A stretch of 64,000 nucleotides of DNA from Anaeramoeba flamelloides (GCA_027625915.1 JANTQA010000026.1:434001-498000); one strand, 5' to 3'. Counted from the stretch's first letter, positions 47,291-59,633 are shown. Notes: generated from the sequence alone by a model not told the origin. Translations and numbers: made by a program.

Positions 47291-48552
47291 AACCAAAGTT
47301 TGTAATTCTAATTGGCAAATCCGATATGTGTTTCTTAAAAATCATTGAAAATTTTTTTTTTTATTATTTTGACATCTTCGACTTTACAGTTTAAAAATAT
47401 TTTTGAAGAGAATTACTTCTTTTCTTTTTGAATGAATTCATTTTCAACATATTTTGTTTGAAAATGAAAAAGAAGAAAAAGTAAAAAAAAAAAAAGTTGG
47501 TAAAAATAAGCAAAAAGCAAGACTGTTTTCAAGACACTTTAAACAAACATGAATTTTTCAGGATTGTTCAATTTCAAAAAAATAACGTAACTTTTGATTA
47601 AAAAACTTGAAAAGAATATTTTGGATTATTTATTTCATTTTTTTTTATAATTAGAGTTTGAATTCAATCTTTTTTTTTTTTTTCAGTAAATATTATTACC
47701 AAAAAAAGATTGAAAGATTGAAATACATATAATAGGGATCTTTGGTTTTGGGTTCAACTTTGGGAAGTAATTGATCTTGTTTGGATTTTAATGGTTTAAT
47801 AAAATAGTGAACACTTATTTTAAACTCTATTAAATGCTTTTCATCAGATCATTCAAAGCAAATATCAGATTACAAATAAATAATTGCAATTTTGACAAAT
47901 GGTAGACTTTATTTTAATATCTTTTTTTATCTTTAAATTTACTGTAAATTTTCCACTGGATTTTTGGACTTCTTTTTTGTTTCTATTTATAAATATCCAA
48001 AAAGAACAAAATTTTTGAAATCAATCATCATTCTAAACCAGCTTTATTTTCAATTTCAAATATAACTTTCTCCTTTTTTTAAACTGAAAATCTATCAATA
48101 TTTGTAAGATTTGGATCAAGTTTTTTTATTTCATTTATTTTTTTTATTTTGGTTTTCAAAATTTACTAATTCTCTTTAAAAATTTTTATCTTTTTTTTAT
48201 TTTTATTTGTTACCTTGTTCAGTTTATTTAGAAATAGAACTTGTATGTTATTTTTATATTTTTTTGGGAATTTTCTTCCTTTTTGCTATTCTTTCTGGAA
48301 AAACCAAATTCCTCAAAAATTGATATTTTGATTGTTTTTTTACTAAAATTTTTGTTTTTTTTCCTCATTATATTTCTTTTTCTTTTAATAATCAAATCTA
48401 GAAATTGTAAATTATCTTTATTCTTTTTTTATAATTATTATATCCCTATTATATATTTTTATTAAAATTTTAATTTTTATGAAATAAAATAGAAAAGTAA
48501 AACTCTTTTTTTAAAAAAAAATAAAAATTACAAAAACAAAATAAATAAAAAA

Positions 48553-48850
48553 TTAGGATTTTTTATTCTGATTTTTTATTTTCTTTTTGTTTTGGACTAT
48601 GAAATATAGTCCCTCCTTCATTTCTAATATTTTGATTCGAGAATCTTCTGTAATGTATCTGATGTGGGCTGAGTGGTTCATCTTCATTTGAGTAATTTTG
48701 AATCGTTTAATATTTTTTATCTTTGGAGATAAAAAATAGAGAGGAGAGAATGGTGGAAAAACGAACAATTCTCGTCTGTGATGTCCTTAATTCTAGTAAT
48801 GGAACTCCAGGTATTTGGACTACAAGGATCCTGATCAAAATTTAGACCTG
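48553..48850 (-). pseudogene. Possible coding relic, unidentified
   Basis: The DNA is clearly less AT-rich than its surroundings. On the minus strand one frame reads NFDQDPCSPNTWSSITRIKD and ITDENCSFFHH (48845-48740). A second frame continues ITQMKMNHSAHIRYITEDSR and IKILEMKEGLYFIVQ to a stop at 48553. Together they look like one stretch of former host coding sequence with a frame change, just downstream of the B-box/SPRY gene. The + strand also opens 31 codons from ATG 48750 (MVEKRTILVCDVLNSSNGTP), which weakens the case. No family recognised. Confidence 0.3.
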
Positions 48851-48911
48851 GGGGGGTCGCGCGTGTATATATGTAAAAAAAAATCCATATATATATAAAA
48901 TAATCCTCACC

Positions 48912-50192
48912 TCAAATTATCGTTATTTGGTTTTTTTCCTTTCCTTTTTGGCCCCCTAATTGGGCAAAAAAATTTACTTTTTGGGGTAAATTTTCCCATC
49001 CTCCGAGATTTTTTTCTTTGATTTTGAAAGATATTTTTTTTTGGTCCATATCAAGAAAAATTGTGAAAATGTCGTTTTTTTTTAAAATTATTTTTTCTGG
49101 GTAGTTTTCTTGGGTATATTTTCCGTTTTCGTCGTTTTTGACTTTTCGGCTTTTGAGTTTTTTCCGATAATCCCAATTCCACCATGTTTCGAAAAAATAT
49201 GTTCCTTCCCAATGGTTTTTGATAAAATTTTCCCTATTTTCGGTTTTGATTATTCCTAAATGGATTAGGTTCCATTTATTTTTTGGATTTGGGAATTGGT
49301 CTATTTTTATTTTGATTTCGTGTTTTCCGCTAGAATATATTTTTTTTCCACAAATTTTTCCATTCCTATAATAATATTTTGGGTTCCGAGCTGTTTTATT
49401 TTCATTTTTTAATTTTATTAGATTTCTGTGGTTCATTCCCGGATCAAATTCTTCTTTTTTTTCGCTCTTCCTTTCTTTTTCTTTCTTCCCTCCTTTTTCG
49501 TTTTCATCTGGTTCCGTTTTCTCTTTCTTTCCACTTTTCCTTTCTGTTTTTATTATTTCTTTGCCTCCCCGTATTAATTTGATATGGTTTTTATCTTTTT
49601 TAAATTTTTTGATTGTGTTTATTTTTATTTTCTTTTTCGATATCTCTTTCTGTTTTTTTTCAGTGTCTTCCAAAATTGTCTCAATTTTGTTATTGATTAT
49701 TATTTCAATTTTTTTAAATAAATTGAGATGATTTATTTTCGAATCTTGGATTTTTTGGATCAATAAATCTGAATCATTTTCAATTTTTTTACAAATATTT
49801 TTAATTTTTTCTTTTAATTTGTTTTGATTTTCAAGTGATTTTTGTATTGTTTCCTTATTTTGATTTTCTTCATTTTGGATTTTATTTAAAATCATTTTTA
49901 TCTTTTCATAAATTTCATTTGAGAAATCATTTAAACCTAATATTTCATGATTATTTTTCTTACAATTTGAATAACATTCAGAGCAAATTAATTTATTTTC
50001 ATCTATGCAATATAAGGATAATTTTTTATTGTGTTTTCTACATCTATTAAAATTAGTTTCTTTTTCGAATAATATATTGAATAATATATACAGATATATA
50101 TAATAAATTAATTTAAGTAATAATATATAATAATATAAATAATAATAAATATTTGAATAAGTTTTTGTGATATAATTTGGTTTATTTTTCAT
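48912..50192 (-). CDS. B-box, coiled-coil and SPRY-like protein (TRIM-like)
   Basis: An open frame of 426 codons. Residues 51-84 form a B-box type zinc finger: CRKH, then C after seven residues, C..C, and NH (C-x2-H-x7-C-x7-C-x2-C-x6-H spacing). Residues about 95-200 are a Lys/Glu/Asn/Ile coiled coil, followed by a charged linker. The last 150 residues fit a SPRY-like fold: GKHEIKIKID, LIHLGIIK, then NDIFTIFLDMDQKKISFKI, LGGWENLP and VNFFAQLGG. This is the tripartite order of TRIM-type proteins but with no RING finger visible. Residues 1-49 come from TA-repeat DNA (YYYLYYYILL-like) and are probably intron: an acceptor AATAG just before the B-box (50042-50046) suggests that the true start lies in an upstream exon I could not find. 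Ligand and function unknown. Confidence 0.75.
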   Translation of the reverse strand: MKNKPNYITKTYSNIYYYLYYYILLLKLIYYIYLYILFNILFEKETNFNRCRKHNKKLSLYCIDENKLICSECYSNCKKNNHEILGLNDFSNEIYEKIKMILNKIQNEENQNKETIQKSLENQNKLKEKIKNICKKIENDSDLLIQKIQDSKINHLNLFKKIEIIINNKIETILEDTEKKQKEISKKKIKINTIKKFKKDKNHIKLIRGGKEIIKTERKSGKKEKTEPDENEKGGKKEKERKSEKKEEFDPGMNHRNLIKLKNENKTARNPKYYYRNGKICGKKIYSSGKHEIKIKIDQFPNPKNKWNLIHLGIIKTENRENFIKNHWEGTYFFETWWNWDYRKKLKSRKVKNDENGKYTQENYPEKIILKKNDIFTIFLDMDQKKISFKIKEKNLGGWENLPQKVNFFAQLGGQKGKEKNQITII

Positions 50193-50829
50193 AAAATTCT
50201 AGGTTTATTTTATAATTTCAAATTTTTGTTAAAAATAACACTTATTGTTTATATCAAATAAGAAAAAAAATTACCAAAGATTTTTTGTTTTGATTGTTCA
50301 AAGAAATTAAATTAAATTTCACAAAAAAATATTCACAAATAAAAAATAAAATAAAAATTGTTTTTTTTTTAAACAATTTTACTTTCCACAAACCAATAGA
50401 TTTTACCCACTTTCATTTGTTGTTCAATTTTGTGAAATTTTGTTAATAATTCAGAATTATTTGTCAATATTTTGTGAAATTGATTGTAAAAAATAAAAAT
50501 TTGATATTGTTTCAAACAAAATATTAACCCATCACATTTTTCTTGAAATTTTGGTTCCAAAAATTCACAAATTAATTATTCTGTGAAATCATATTTTTTA
50601 AAATGTTCATGTTTTTTGTGACTTGTTGTTTAAATATAGTTCTCAAAATAAATGATATTATTGATCCGATCAAAAATAAAGATTTATTTTCAAGGTACTG
50701 GCATTATATCACCGGAAATAACAAAAAAATTGGTTTTTGTTTTTTAATTTTTCCATTATGGGGTGAGTACTAAAAGTTCTCCTTCTTGTTGTTAGATTTC
50801 CAGAATTTTTATGAATTTCAAAAAATCAA

Positions 50830-51450
50830 AGATTTAGCTCTATTCTTTTGAATTCTGAAAAAGTGTTGTTCAGTTTTTTAAAATTTTTGAAATTATTGTA
50901 AAATTTCAAAAATGTTCAAAAACAGACGTTAGCTTTTTTAAAGTTTTCTATTTATTTAGAAAATCTATTGATTTTCGTGAGTTTTCTATTTATTTGGAAA
51001 ATCAACACATTTTCGTGAGGTTTTTTTTGAGTTTTCTATCTATTTGGAAAAAAACCTCGAACACTTCACAAATAAAATAGAAAACCTCAAAAAAAACCTT
51101 GAACACTTAACAGAGAAATACAAAAAAACTCAAAAAAACGCCGTTAGCTTTTTCCGAATTTTTAAGAATTGAGTAAAATCTTTGATTTTCTGAAATTATT
51201 TTGAGTTCTGGATAAATAGTCATTAGGTTTTGTTAATTCCAGAAATAAAAAGACAATTTCAAAAATTTTCTAATAATTTCTGAATATTTTAAAAAATCAC
51301 TGTTAGGTTTTCCAGAATTTTTAAGAATCGAGTTAAATCTTTGATTATACTCTATCCTTTTGAATTCTGGAAAACCGCCGTTAGGTTTTTTTTACTTTTT
51401 GGAATGTATTGAAAATTTATTTAATTTTCAATTCATTTCAAAAATTAAAA
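50830..51450. repeat. Patchwork of short direct and inverted repeats
   Basis: gttttctatttatttggaaa occurs in three variants (near 50944, 50981, 51034), interleaved with ttttcgtgag. From 51056 the complement (aaataaaatagaaaacctc) follows, with gaacactt repeated. Around and beyond it, blocks with tagg/gctttt.ccagaattttt, aagaat.gagt.aaatctttgat recur at 50812, 51150 and 51315, with cousins at 58735-58800 and 61210-61375. Confidence 0.55.
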
Positions 51451-51465
51451 AAAAAAAAAGCTAGG

Positions 51466-51497
51466 CACTCTACGGCACTCTACATCACTCTACATCG
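51466..51497. repeat. Short tandem repeat (gcactctac-type)
   Basis: gcactctacg, gcactctaca, tcactctaca and tcgcttcc follow each other, three near-copies of a 10-mer in unusually GC-rich sequence. Related ggtactctacaatattctaa occurs at 58906. Confidence 0.5.
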
Positions 51498-52989
51498 CTT
51501 CCAGTAACCCCATGATTTGAATTAGAGATATTGTTAAACCAAATGAGAGTGCAATTCTGGTAAATTCTCTCAAGAATCGTATCCACCTCTATAAATTCCC
51601 AAGTATTTTGTTCCAATTATTTATTCAATCCCATTTTTATTCTCGTCAAAAAGTATTTTAAATCAACCAAACGATTTCTTCAACGAAATAGTGGTTCCAT
51701 GAATCATAAGCTCCATTTTAAATTAAAATATCAATTGCTGGTTATTTGAGAAAATGGTAATCAATCGGATTATAATATGGTTCAGAGGAATATAGCTCCT
51801 ATCCCCATATTGTAAGATGAGTACTTTACCCCTTGTCCATTATCGTTTTTCTAAAAAATTGATTTTTCATTTTCAACAGCAAAATTTCGTTTTTCAAATT
51901 TTTTTGTGAATGATTTATGAAAGTGTTAATAAAAATATGAAAATGCTGTGTAGGTTTTCTCACAAATAATTCTTTGTCAAAAATTCAAACTGGTCTCTTT
52001 TTTTAATTATAATTAGAAAATAAACCATTATTTATTGAAAATTATTTCACTAAAATTGAAATTTTATTTCATTGAAAATTAAAGTATATTGAAAATGAGA
52101 TGAATAATATTTTTTCATCAAAAATAAAATAATGGAATTACAAAAATAATTTAACAAAAAAATTAAAATTAATAATAAAATTTTAATCATTTATTTTGAA
52201 GATCATTAATCGACATCAAATCATATTCTTGGAACGAAATGTATCTTTATTTGTGAGAAATATTTTCAATTGATAGAAATAATTTCTATTTTTGAAAATC
52301 ATTTCATGGTATGGGAGTGAAAATGAAAATAAAAATATTTCTAAATTCTTATTTTTTGTGTTTTTTATTAAATTCATTTAGTCCAAAAATTTCTCAATTT
52401 CGGAACGAATTAAGATTTAGTTTTAACTTCAGTCAAACTCTTATTGAAGAACAACCTTTTGAGATCAAAATTTCTGAATTATCAAGAGAGTATATAATTG
52501 ATTTATTTGCAAGTCTCACATAAATTTAAACAGTAAGATCAGTTTTGAAAAAAATATAAAAAATGAAAATCTTTTGGTTTTTTCAAAATTCAGGATCTTG
52601 GGAAATGATCGTTTGAAGTTTAACCAAAATTTTATTTTAGTTTTATAAAAAATATTTTAAAACAAATTTATAAATGAATATCATCTGTAAAAATTTTCCA
52701 AGTTGGGTTTTTTTCATTCTTTGGAGAGGTTCAAAATATTTATAATGTTAATTTCCTAAATTTTTAACAAGGAAAATTGCAAATTTAAAAAGATATTTCA
52801 TTTCAGATTGAAATAAACATATTGAAATCCATAAATAAATTAAAAGTTCTGAAAATAAAATTCAATCATTGTATTTCAAATTTTAACAAGATTTTAAATC
52901 AATTTGATTTTGTATAATATTATTTAATATCTTTATTTCAATATATTTAATTCATTGGAATATAAAATTAACACTGAAATATCATTTAA

Positions 52990-53680
52990 GGGTCTAATCA
53001 TTATGGTGAATTTTTTTTCTGAAATGGAAAAAAACTTTTTAGTAATTTTTATGAGGACCTAACACCAATCAAAAACCAACCAACCTATGATGTATTATCG
53101 ATCTCCAAAAACCAACAACTAAAGATGAGGACATTTTTAGAAAAAAGCGCCAAAGAGCTACACTCAATTTTCAATTAGAATGGTTGTCAATTACAATTTT
53201 GAAAACATCTATGTCTGTTTTGAAGTTTCGCTCTTTGGCACTTTTTGAGATCTTGGTGATTTTTTATTTCTTTTTTTTCATTTTTCAAATAAGTTATTTT
53301 TATCGTAAGAATATTACATAATCCTTACTTGGTTAAATTTAGAGGGTTACAAAATAACCACAAAACTGATTAAATCGAATTAAATCGATTTCGAACTTCA
53401 AGAAAACAATTTGTTTTAAATTAAAGAAATTTAACCATTTGGAAATAGAAAATGAGAAAAGATGAATTTTTTTTTTATAAATTTTGATTTTTTGAAATTG
53501 AGATCTCTTTTAAACTTATTTTTATTTGTTGATTTTTTTTTTCAAAGAGGATACAATGAAATTCTTTTTTTTCGTTATTTGAATTTTGTCAACCAAAAGA
53601 AGGGTTATTCTACAATACCCCTTTTAGGTTTCAGGTCACCCCTTGAGTATGGAGTAAATTCAAGGTGAATGACTAGACCC
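52990..53680. mobile_element. TTAA element family B, copy 2
   Basis: Precisely flanked by TTAA (52986-52989, 53681-53684). Termini gggtctaatcattatgg / gaatgactagaccc are inverted. 691 bp, matching 42348-43041 in reverse. Flanks atatcatttaa and agccatgattctgcaatatt continue the sequence seen uninterrupted at 54608-54660 (ataccatttaaataacttag, then attctgaaatcttttgaaat), an empty-site paralogue. No transposase frame. Confidence 0.85.
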
Positions 53681-53689
53681 TTAAAGCCA

Positions 53690-54400
53690 TGATTCTGCAA
53701 TATTTTGAAATTGTTGAAATACAATGAAATAAATGGGCGATTTTCGTTGTGATCACCACAAGAATAGCACAATCAATATAAAATAATTCCATGACTTTTT
53801 TTAGACTCCCATCCTTGATAGTTCTGATCCTTTCAAGATTCAGATCCTATTTCATCATTTTTCAAATTTCAAATACTTGATCAAAGTTTGTCAAAATCCC
53901 AAAATGGGTAAAATTTTCAAATGATTTTTAAAAAAGATACAGATGGTTTGGAAAAGTGAGTTCCAAAAATTTTCTCAAGTGTTGTCTGAACTGTTGAAAA
54001 CGTTTGAATTTGGCCGTTTTAAGGCACACTTCTAAAAATTCGAGTACACACTTTTTCATCACTGCTGTAGCATTTGCAATTGTTTGAAATGTTTTACAGT
54101 TCTTAAAATTTAAAAATATTTTTACAATTTTAAAAACTTGACACTGTTTTTCAGAAAAGTCAAAAGACAAAAAGTGGATTACATTGTGAAAGTTTTGAAA
54201 AGATTTAATTGTAAACACTTTGAAATTGAAAGTTATTGGATTTTGATTTTTTAATTATATTTTTAAATTTGAGAATAATTTGATAAAAATAAAGTTTTAT
54301 GGATTAAAAAAAGCCACTATAATTTTTGTGCATTTCTTGTTGTCATATCACAACGAAAATCGCACTCTTAAAAATATATATTTCATTGTTGTATTTAACA
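53690..54400. repeat. Inverted-repeat region
   Basis: Left gggcgattttcgttgtgatc, acaagaat.gcac (53737-53775); right complement around 54315-54375 (gtgcatttcttgttgtcata, tcacaacgaaaatcgcac). Between them lies a minus frame 53928-54218 (LEFLEVCLKTAKFKRFQQFR) with no recognised family. A third partial copy of the left edge lies at 54635-54690. Possibly an element carrying a short open frame. Confidence 0.45.
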
Positions 54401-55499
54401 GACTAAAATAAAATATGATTCTACAATCTATTTCAATATTTTAAATACAACAATGAGAAAGTTTTATTTTTAGATCATTTCAATTTATTTTTGGATTTCA
54501 AACTATTATTGTTTGTTTCTTGGATTTAATTCAATTTTTTTTTGTTGAATAGTATTAAATAGCTTTATTTCAATTAATTTAATTCCTTGCAAGACAAAAT
54601 AATACTGGAATACCATTTAAATAACTTAGATTCTGAAATCTTTTGAAATTGTTGAAATAAAATGAAATAAATGAGTGATTTTTGTTGAGATGGTAAGAGT
54701 TTTCTTCATTTTTTCAAAAATTTTTATGTAGAAACTTTTTTGTTATCAATTTTAAAATTGATAATATTTTCCTAATCAGACTTTGGACTGTATTGTAAAT
54801 AAATATTAAAACCTCCTCTTGAAGTAAAATTAAAGTGTTATAAATTTCAAGAGTTTAAAATTGAAAAAAAAAATTAAAAAAAAATGTTTGAAAATGTTGT
54901 TTTGGGTAAATTTTTTTGAACAATTTTTCTCTCTTTGAGTATAATCTATTCTCAAAACGAAATTGGTGAGTTAAGGTTATTACCAAATACCCATATGGAT
55001 ATGTGGTCTTGAAAGGTTTATTCATTTCTTCAAATGGTATTTTTTACAATGGTTTATCAATTTTCTATTTCTCTTTTTTTTTTTTTTTCAATTATCTTTT
55101 CTCTTTCTCTTTTCAATCTTTTCTCTTTTGAAGAATTGAAAATAAAAAATTAAAAAATTTTAGATCTTGAAAAGATCCTCAACTCAAATTACCTTTACTT
55201 GTTGAATTGAAAAAGTTTTGAATTCAAAGCAACTATTTTTATTTGAGAAAGGGATTATTTATTTCAAAATCAAGAAAAAAAAAAAAAAAAAAATAAAAAA
55301 AAAAAAAAAAAAATAATTAATAACAAAAACAAAGATGTACTTTTTGAAAGAACAAGACGAAAAAAAAACGAAACAAGAAGGTTTAATTAAAAAATAAGAT
55401 CAAAAATTAAAATTACAGTTGCTTAAAAAAAAAAATGAAATAAAATTTGAAAAAAAAACGACGAAAAAATAAAAAACAAATAAAAATTGAAAAATTTAC

Positions 55500-55851
55500 T
55501 TTTGACTAATTCATTGTAAGGAGCTTTGAAAAGATGCTTCTTGTGTTTTTTTAAAGCAGAAATATTGTGTATTTGTTCTTCGCATTTAGCACAATAATAG
55601 ACTTGACACATGGTGCAATAGAATTGAGATTGTTTTTTATGGCAATTGTCACATTTTGGAATTTGTTTTTCAACAGGTCCTGTAATTTGTGAAAGCTTGG
55701 TGATTTTTTTTTCTTTTTTTGAATGTTTCTTCTTGTTCTTGTTCTTGTTCTTGTTCTTGTTCTTGTTCTTTTGTTTGTATTTATTTTTCTTATAAGCTTT
55801 TTGTTTATGTTTACTTCTTTTCTTTTTTTTATGGCCTTTGGAATTGTTCAT
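55500..55851 (-). CDS. B-box zinc-finger protein, 5' exon
   Basis: The first exon starts at ATG 55851 and ends at donor GTAAAT (55499), leaving a one-base split codon. Residues 1-50 are Lys/Asn-rich and include a run encoded by a (ttcttg)n tract. Residues about 67-109 form a B-box-type zinc finger: CDNCHKKQSQFYCTMC, VYYCAKC, then H residues in QIHN, KKHKKHLF. The rest of the gene, expected downstream on the minus strand, was not found. Reading on past 55500 gives Phe-rich sequence that is almost certainly intron. Proteins of this layout often continue into coiled coil, but that cannot be seen here. Confidence 0.65.
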
Positions 55852-57802
55852 TAATTTAGGTGTTTATTTTTTCTCGTTGTTTAATTTTTATAAAAAATTA
55901 GAATAAAATTAAAAAAAATGATTTTATTTTGTTTTTGATCCATTGAGTAAAACCTTAGAAAATGAAAAAAAAGCACACAATAAATCCAATAATTGTGAAA
56001 CTTAAAAAAAACTGAAAAGGAAAATTAAGATCAATTTATAAAAGAGAAAATAAATGGTTAAAGACCAAATGGAGGATTTAACACAATAACAAGGATTTTT
56101 ATTAGTATCTTTGGGCATGAGTTTAACTTTGATTAATTCTTTTTATTCAAAACATTTGATTAAAAATTTAACTTGTTTTGAGAATCTTCAAAGAAAATAA
56201 TTAACCACAAAAACAAAAGAAGATTTAAATTGTTATGGTTGATTTGGTTGATGACAATGAATTAGATTTTTCAATAAAGGTGATTTCTTTATTCTTTTAA
56301 AATGATTTTTTATTTATTTGACAGTTTTTTGATCAATAATAATAAAATTGAATTTAAGGGATCGGTCTCTCGAAAAAAACAAGACAAAATTTCACTATAT
56401 TTTATTGATGATATACTCTACCTCCAAATTTTGTCAATGCCAAGTACCCAATTATTCTGATTGAGTAAGAAACCCAACAAAAAAAAACATTAAAGATCAA
56501 ATTTTTTAATCCATTTTTTATGAACTTGAAAACCTTTAAATTCATTGGGTTTCTTACATTATAAAAATTTTTTACCTATTTGATTACCATTTCCATCATT
56601 ATTATAAAATACCAAGTCTTTGTTACCAGGAATATTAATCTAAAGAGTATTTTTCAATTATTAAGTTAATTCTTTTGGTGAACTGAAACATTGTTTTGAT
56701 ACAACCAATTGAAAGATAACTATATTGATTTATGAAGAGGAGTTATAATTATTAAACTTTTAAAGTCCTTTACAAATTATCCTTTGAAATTGTGTTTTTT
56801 GTAAAAAAAGATGAAATTTGATTTTTTAAATAAAATTTTATTGTAGATATTTGTGAATTTAATAATTTGATCCTTCTAAATACAAAATCAATTTTCATCT
56901 AAAAAAAAAAATGATTTAAATTGTTAAAATAATACTTTTGAATAAGACTTAACAATATTTTTAATAAAAAAAATTCAAAATTGAAAATTCTTTTATAATT
57001 TTAATTGTTTTTTGAAAATCTAAAATAAACTTTTTTTAAACTTTAGATATAATATAAATCCTTGACTTAATAGATCTAAATTTCATTGATAAACTATTGT
57101 TAAACTTCAATCATATTTTCATTTGTTTAATCGCCTATATCGCATTAATTCAATTAGACTGGGATTTAAATTGAAAGATTAAATAATAATAAAGAATAAC
57201 AAAATAAAAATTTTTCAATCAAAATCAATAATTTCAATCAAAAAACTAAAAATATGAAATACAAGTTTCAAAATTAACTTAATTGTTAATAAAAATAATA
57301 GGTTACTTTTTTTGGTTTTATCTTGAAAATATTGGAATTTTGGATTTCAAATAATTGAATCAAATTTATAAATTGAATAAATGAGGTTAACTCATCTATT
57401 TTCTAGAATCCAAAATTCAAATTACAAAGATTCAAAAAATTATGGATCTTTAAAAAGTTTCAATTATTTTTATAAAATACTACTCCCTTAACAGATTTTT
57501 TTACTGTTTAGATTTTTTTTTCTAAAGACTATTTCAAAATCTACACTAAATATAATTCCCAAGTTACAGATTTGTTGTCAATGATTGAGTATTAAATAAC
57601 TCTTTAACTGTTAAAGAGTGAATTTTGAATTGATTAAATTTTTAAATAATAATTTGAAGATGGAGAAATAGATTCATTAGAAGTATCTAAAACTAAGTTG
57701 AATTGACTAAAATACAGCTGAAATAAAGGTGTAGGGTACCCAAAATATTGAATTCCCAAAAATTATAAGATAAACTAAAAAAAATATAAGAATGTTTTTT
57801 TA

Positions 57803-57998
57803 CAGTTAGTGCAACTTTTAAGACACAGAATTTCAACAGAATTTAATGCATACAAAAAAACCCTCAAATTAAAGCATATAATTTGGAATTTTTTTTAACA
57901 AATTATTTTACTAGAATTTGAATTCTGTACGTTGATTTGGAATTTTTTTGTGCTGTAAATTTCATTGAAAGTTTGTGTTTGAAAAGTGGAACTGACTG
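57803..57998. mobile_element. Tc1/mariner-type MITE, copy 2
   Basis: TA at 57801-57802 and 57999-58000. Ends cagttagtgcaacttttaag / aaaagtggaactgactg. The interior caaattaaag..tttggaatttttt is inverted as in copy 1. 196 bp. Confidence 0.75.
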
Positions 57999-59079
57999 TA
58001 TTTTCCTTTTTTTATTATAGGAAGATGACAAGGTTTTTGTGTGGTTTGTATCCTTTTATAGCCATTATGTTTTTTCTTATTTTTTTCAAAATTAAAATAA
58101 AATATTTTCAATTTTCCTTTTTATTTCTGAAATTAAAAAAATAAACAATTGTTATTTTTTGGGGGCTTTTCTGTTTATTTGTGTAGTTTTCTAGTTTTTT
58201 TTTACTTTTTGAAATAGAACATATTCTATTGGTTTAATTCATTATTCTTCTCAAAATATATTTCAATTTGTAAATCTGATAATTTTTTCTAATTAAATTT
58301 TTGTTTTTTTTTGAAAGTCATTTTTTCTAATATAAATTTGAAATTAAAAAAAAAATTTGAAAATCCAAATTATCATTAAGAAAATTGAGTATTTGTATTT
58401 TCTTTTGAAATGAATCAACTTAAAATTAAAAAAAATCTTATTGTCCAAATTTTTAATTTCCTAAAGAGATTGATTAATTTGTTAAAGGAAGTTCTAATGA
58501 AAATTTCTTAAAATTTTGAAATAAGATTATTTTTTTTTTTTTTGAAAATTATAGTTTGCTCATATATTTCTTTTATGAATCTCAACTTTAATCTGAAGTT
58601 TATTATTTCTCTTATTTCTAATCAATCAGAAAATGGTTGATTCTGTAAAAAAAAGTGAATTTTTCAATTTTGGAATGGTACTTTTGAGTAAAAGTAAGTT
58701 TGCAAAACCTCAAGATAAAAAACCTCTCTGGGTTTTCCTGAAATTCAAAAGAATTGAGTAAAGTTGATGATTTTATTTAATTCTTTTACATTCTGGAAAT
58801 GTACGATTGTGTTTTTTTAACTTTTGAGTAATCAAAAGAAAATTTCAAAAATTTTCGTTTTATTGCAAAAATTTTCAAAAACTCATCGTTACTCAACAGC
58901 AACTTGGTACTCTACAATATTCTAAGATACTACTTTTTTATCTTAAATTATTATCCTTTTGAATAATTTCAAAATATTCTTGACCTATCTACCAAAACTA
59001 TATATATTATTTAGATTTATATTTATTGATTTAAAGTAAGTTTCATTTTTAAGTTGCAAAATTTCAAACAGATTTTAGG

Positions 59080-59230
59080 TGTAAAAAAATCTCAAATTAA
59101 AGGGTATTTATTGGAATTTTTATTTCACACAAATTATTTTACAAGAATTGGAATTTTATTCCTTAATTTGGGATTTTTTCATTCATTAAATCTCCAAGAA
59201 AGTTTGTGACTTAAAAGTGGAACCAGCTGT
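59080..59230. mobile_element. Tc1/mariner-type MITE, left-truncated copy
   Basis: Right terminus cttaaaagtggaaccagctg followed by TA. The left half begins within the family (tgtaaaaaaatctcaaatta) with its outer terminus missing or diverged. Confidence 0.6.
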
Positions 59231-59633
59231 ATATTGTACATCGAATAAATTATCATCTATCTTTTTTACAATTCATATTTTCATTATATATTTTTGAAAA
59301 GTTTTATTTTTTCTTGAAATATGTTTCAAACACTGGACAATATAATCGTTTGTTTTTTGTTTGTTTGTTTGTTTTTTTTTTTTTGGGTTTATGACTTCTT
59401 TTATAAATTTAAATCCGGTCATCAACAAGTTTTAGCTTAATTTTTTTGTATGATTCTTTGATATTGTTGACTAATTATTAAAAAAAAATTGAATTTTTTC
59501 TTTATACAACAATCTATTAAATTAGAATATTTTTGGTTTGGCTCAGATAAAAATCTTCTTCAATTTAAGGTGAATAGTGTTATTTAAGAAATAAAACACA
59601 TTATATATACATATATATATATATATATTAATA

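Larger units (their letters stand above)
44006..48911. other. Gene-poor spacer dominated by repeat R1
   Basis: Holds a palindromic element (45105-45225), the full-length R1 repeat (45700-47290) and T-rich sequence. A frame at 44386-44649 (YWRMLGEQRLLNIQNPPTLI) and a GC-richer patch at 48553-48850 may be coding relics. No gene could be named. Confidence 0.45.
50193..55499. other. Repeat-rich spacer
   Basis: Contains a patchwork of short direct and inverted repeats (50830-51450), a triple ctctac tandem motif (51466-51497), TTAA element family B (52990-53680) inserted in another repeat, and an inverted-repeat region (53690-54400). Minus frame 50369-50560 (KILTNNSELLTKFHKIEQQM) and plus frame 52311-52523 (signal-like MKIKIFLNSYFLCFLLNS) are unassigned. 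An upstream exon of the B-box/SPRY gene and downstream exons of the B-box gene at 55500 should lie here but were not recognised. Confidence 0.4.

Noticed and set aside
54925-55008. Short + strand frame ending NEIGELRLLPNTHMDMWS
   Set aside because: Protein-like, but only about 28 codons with no start, splice partner or family; not enough to call a gene.
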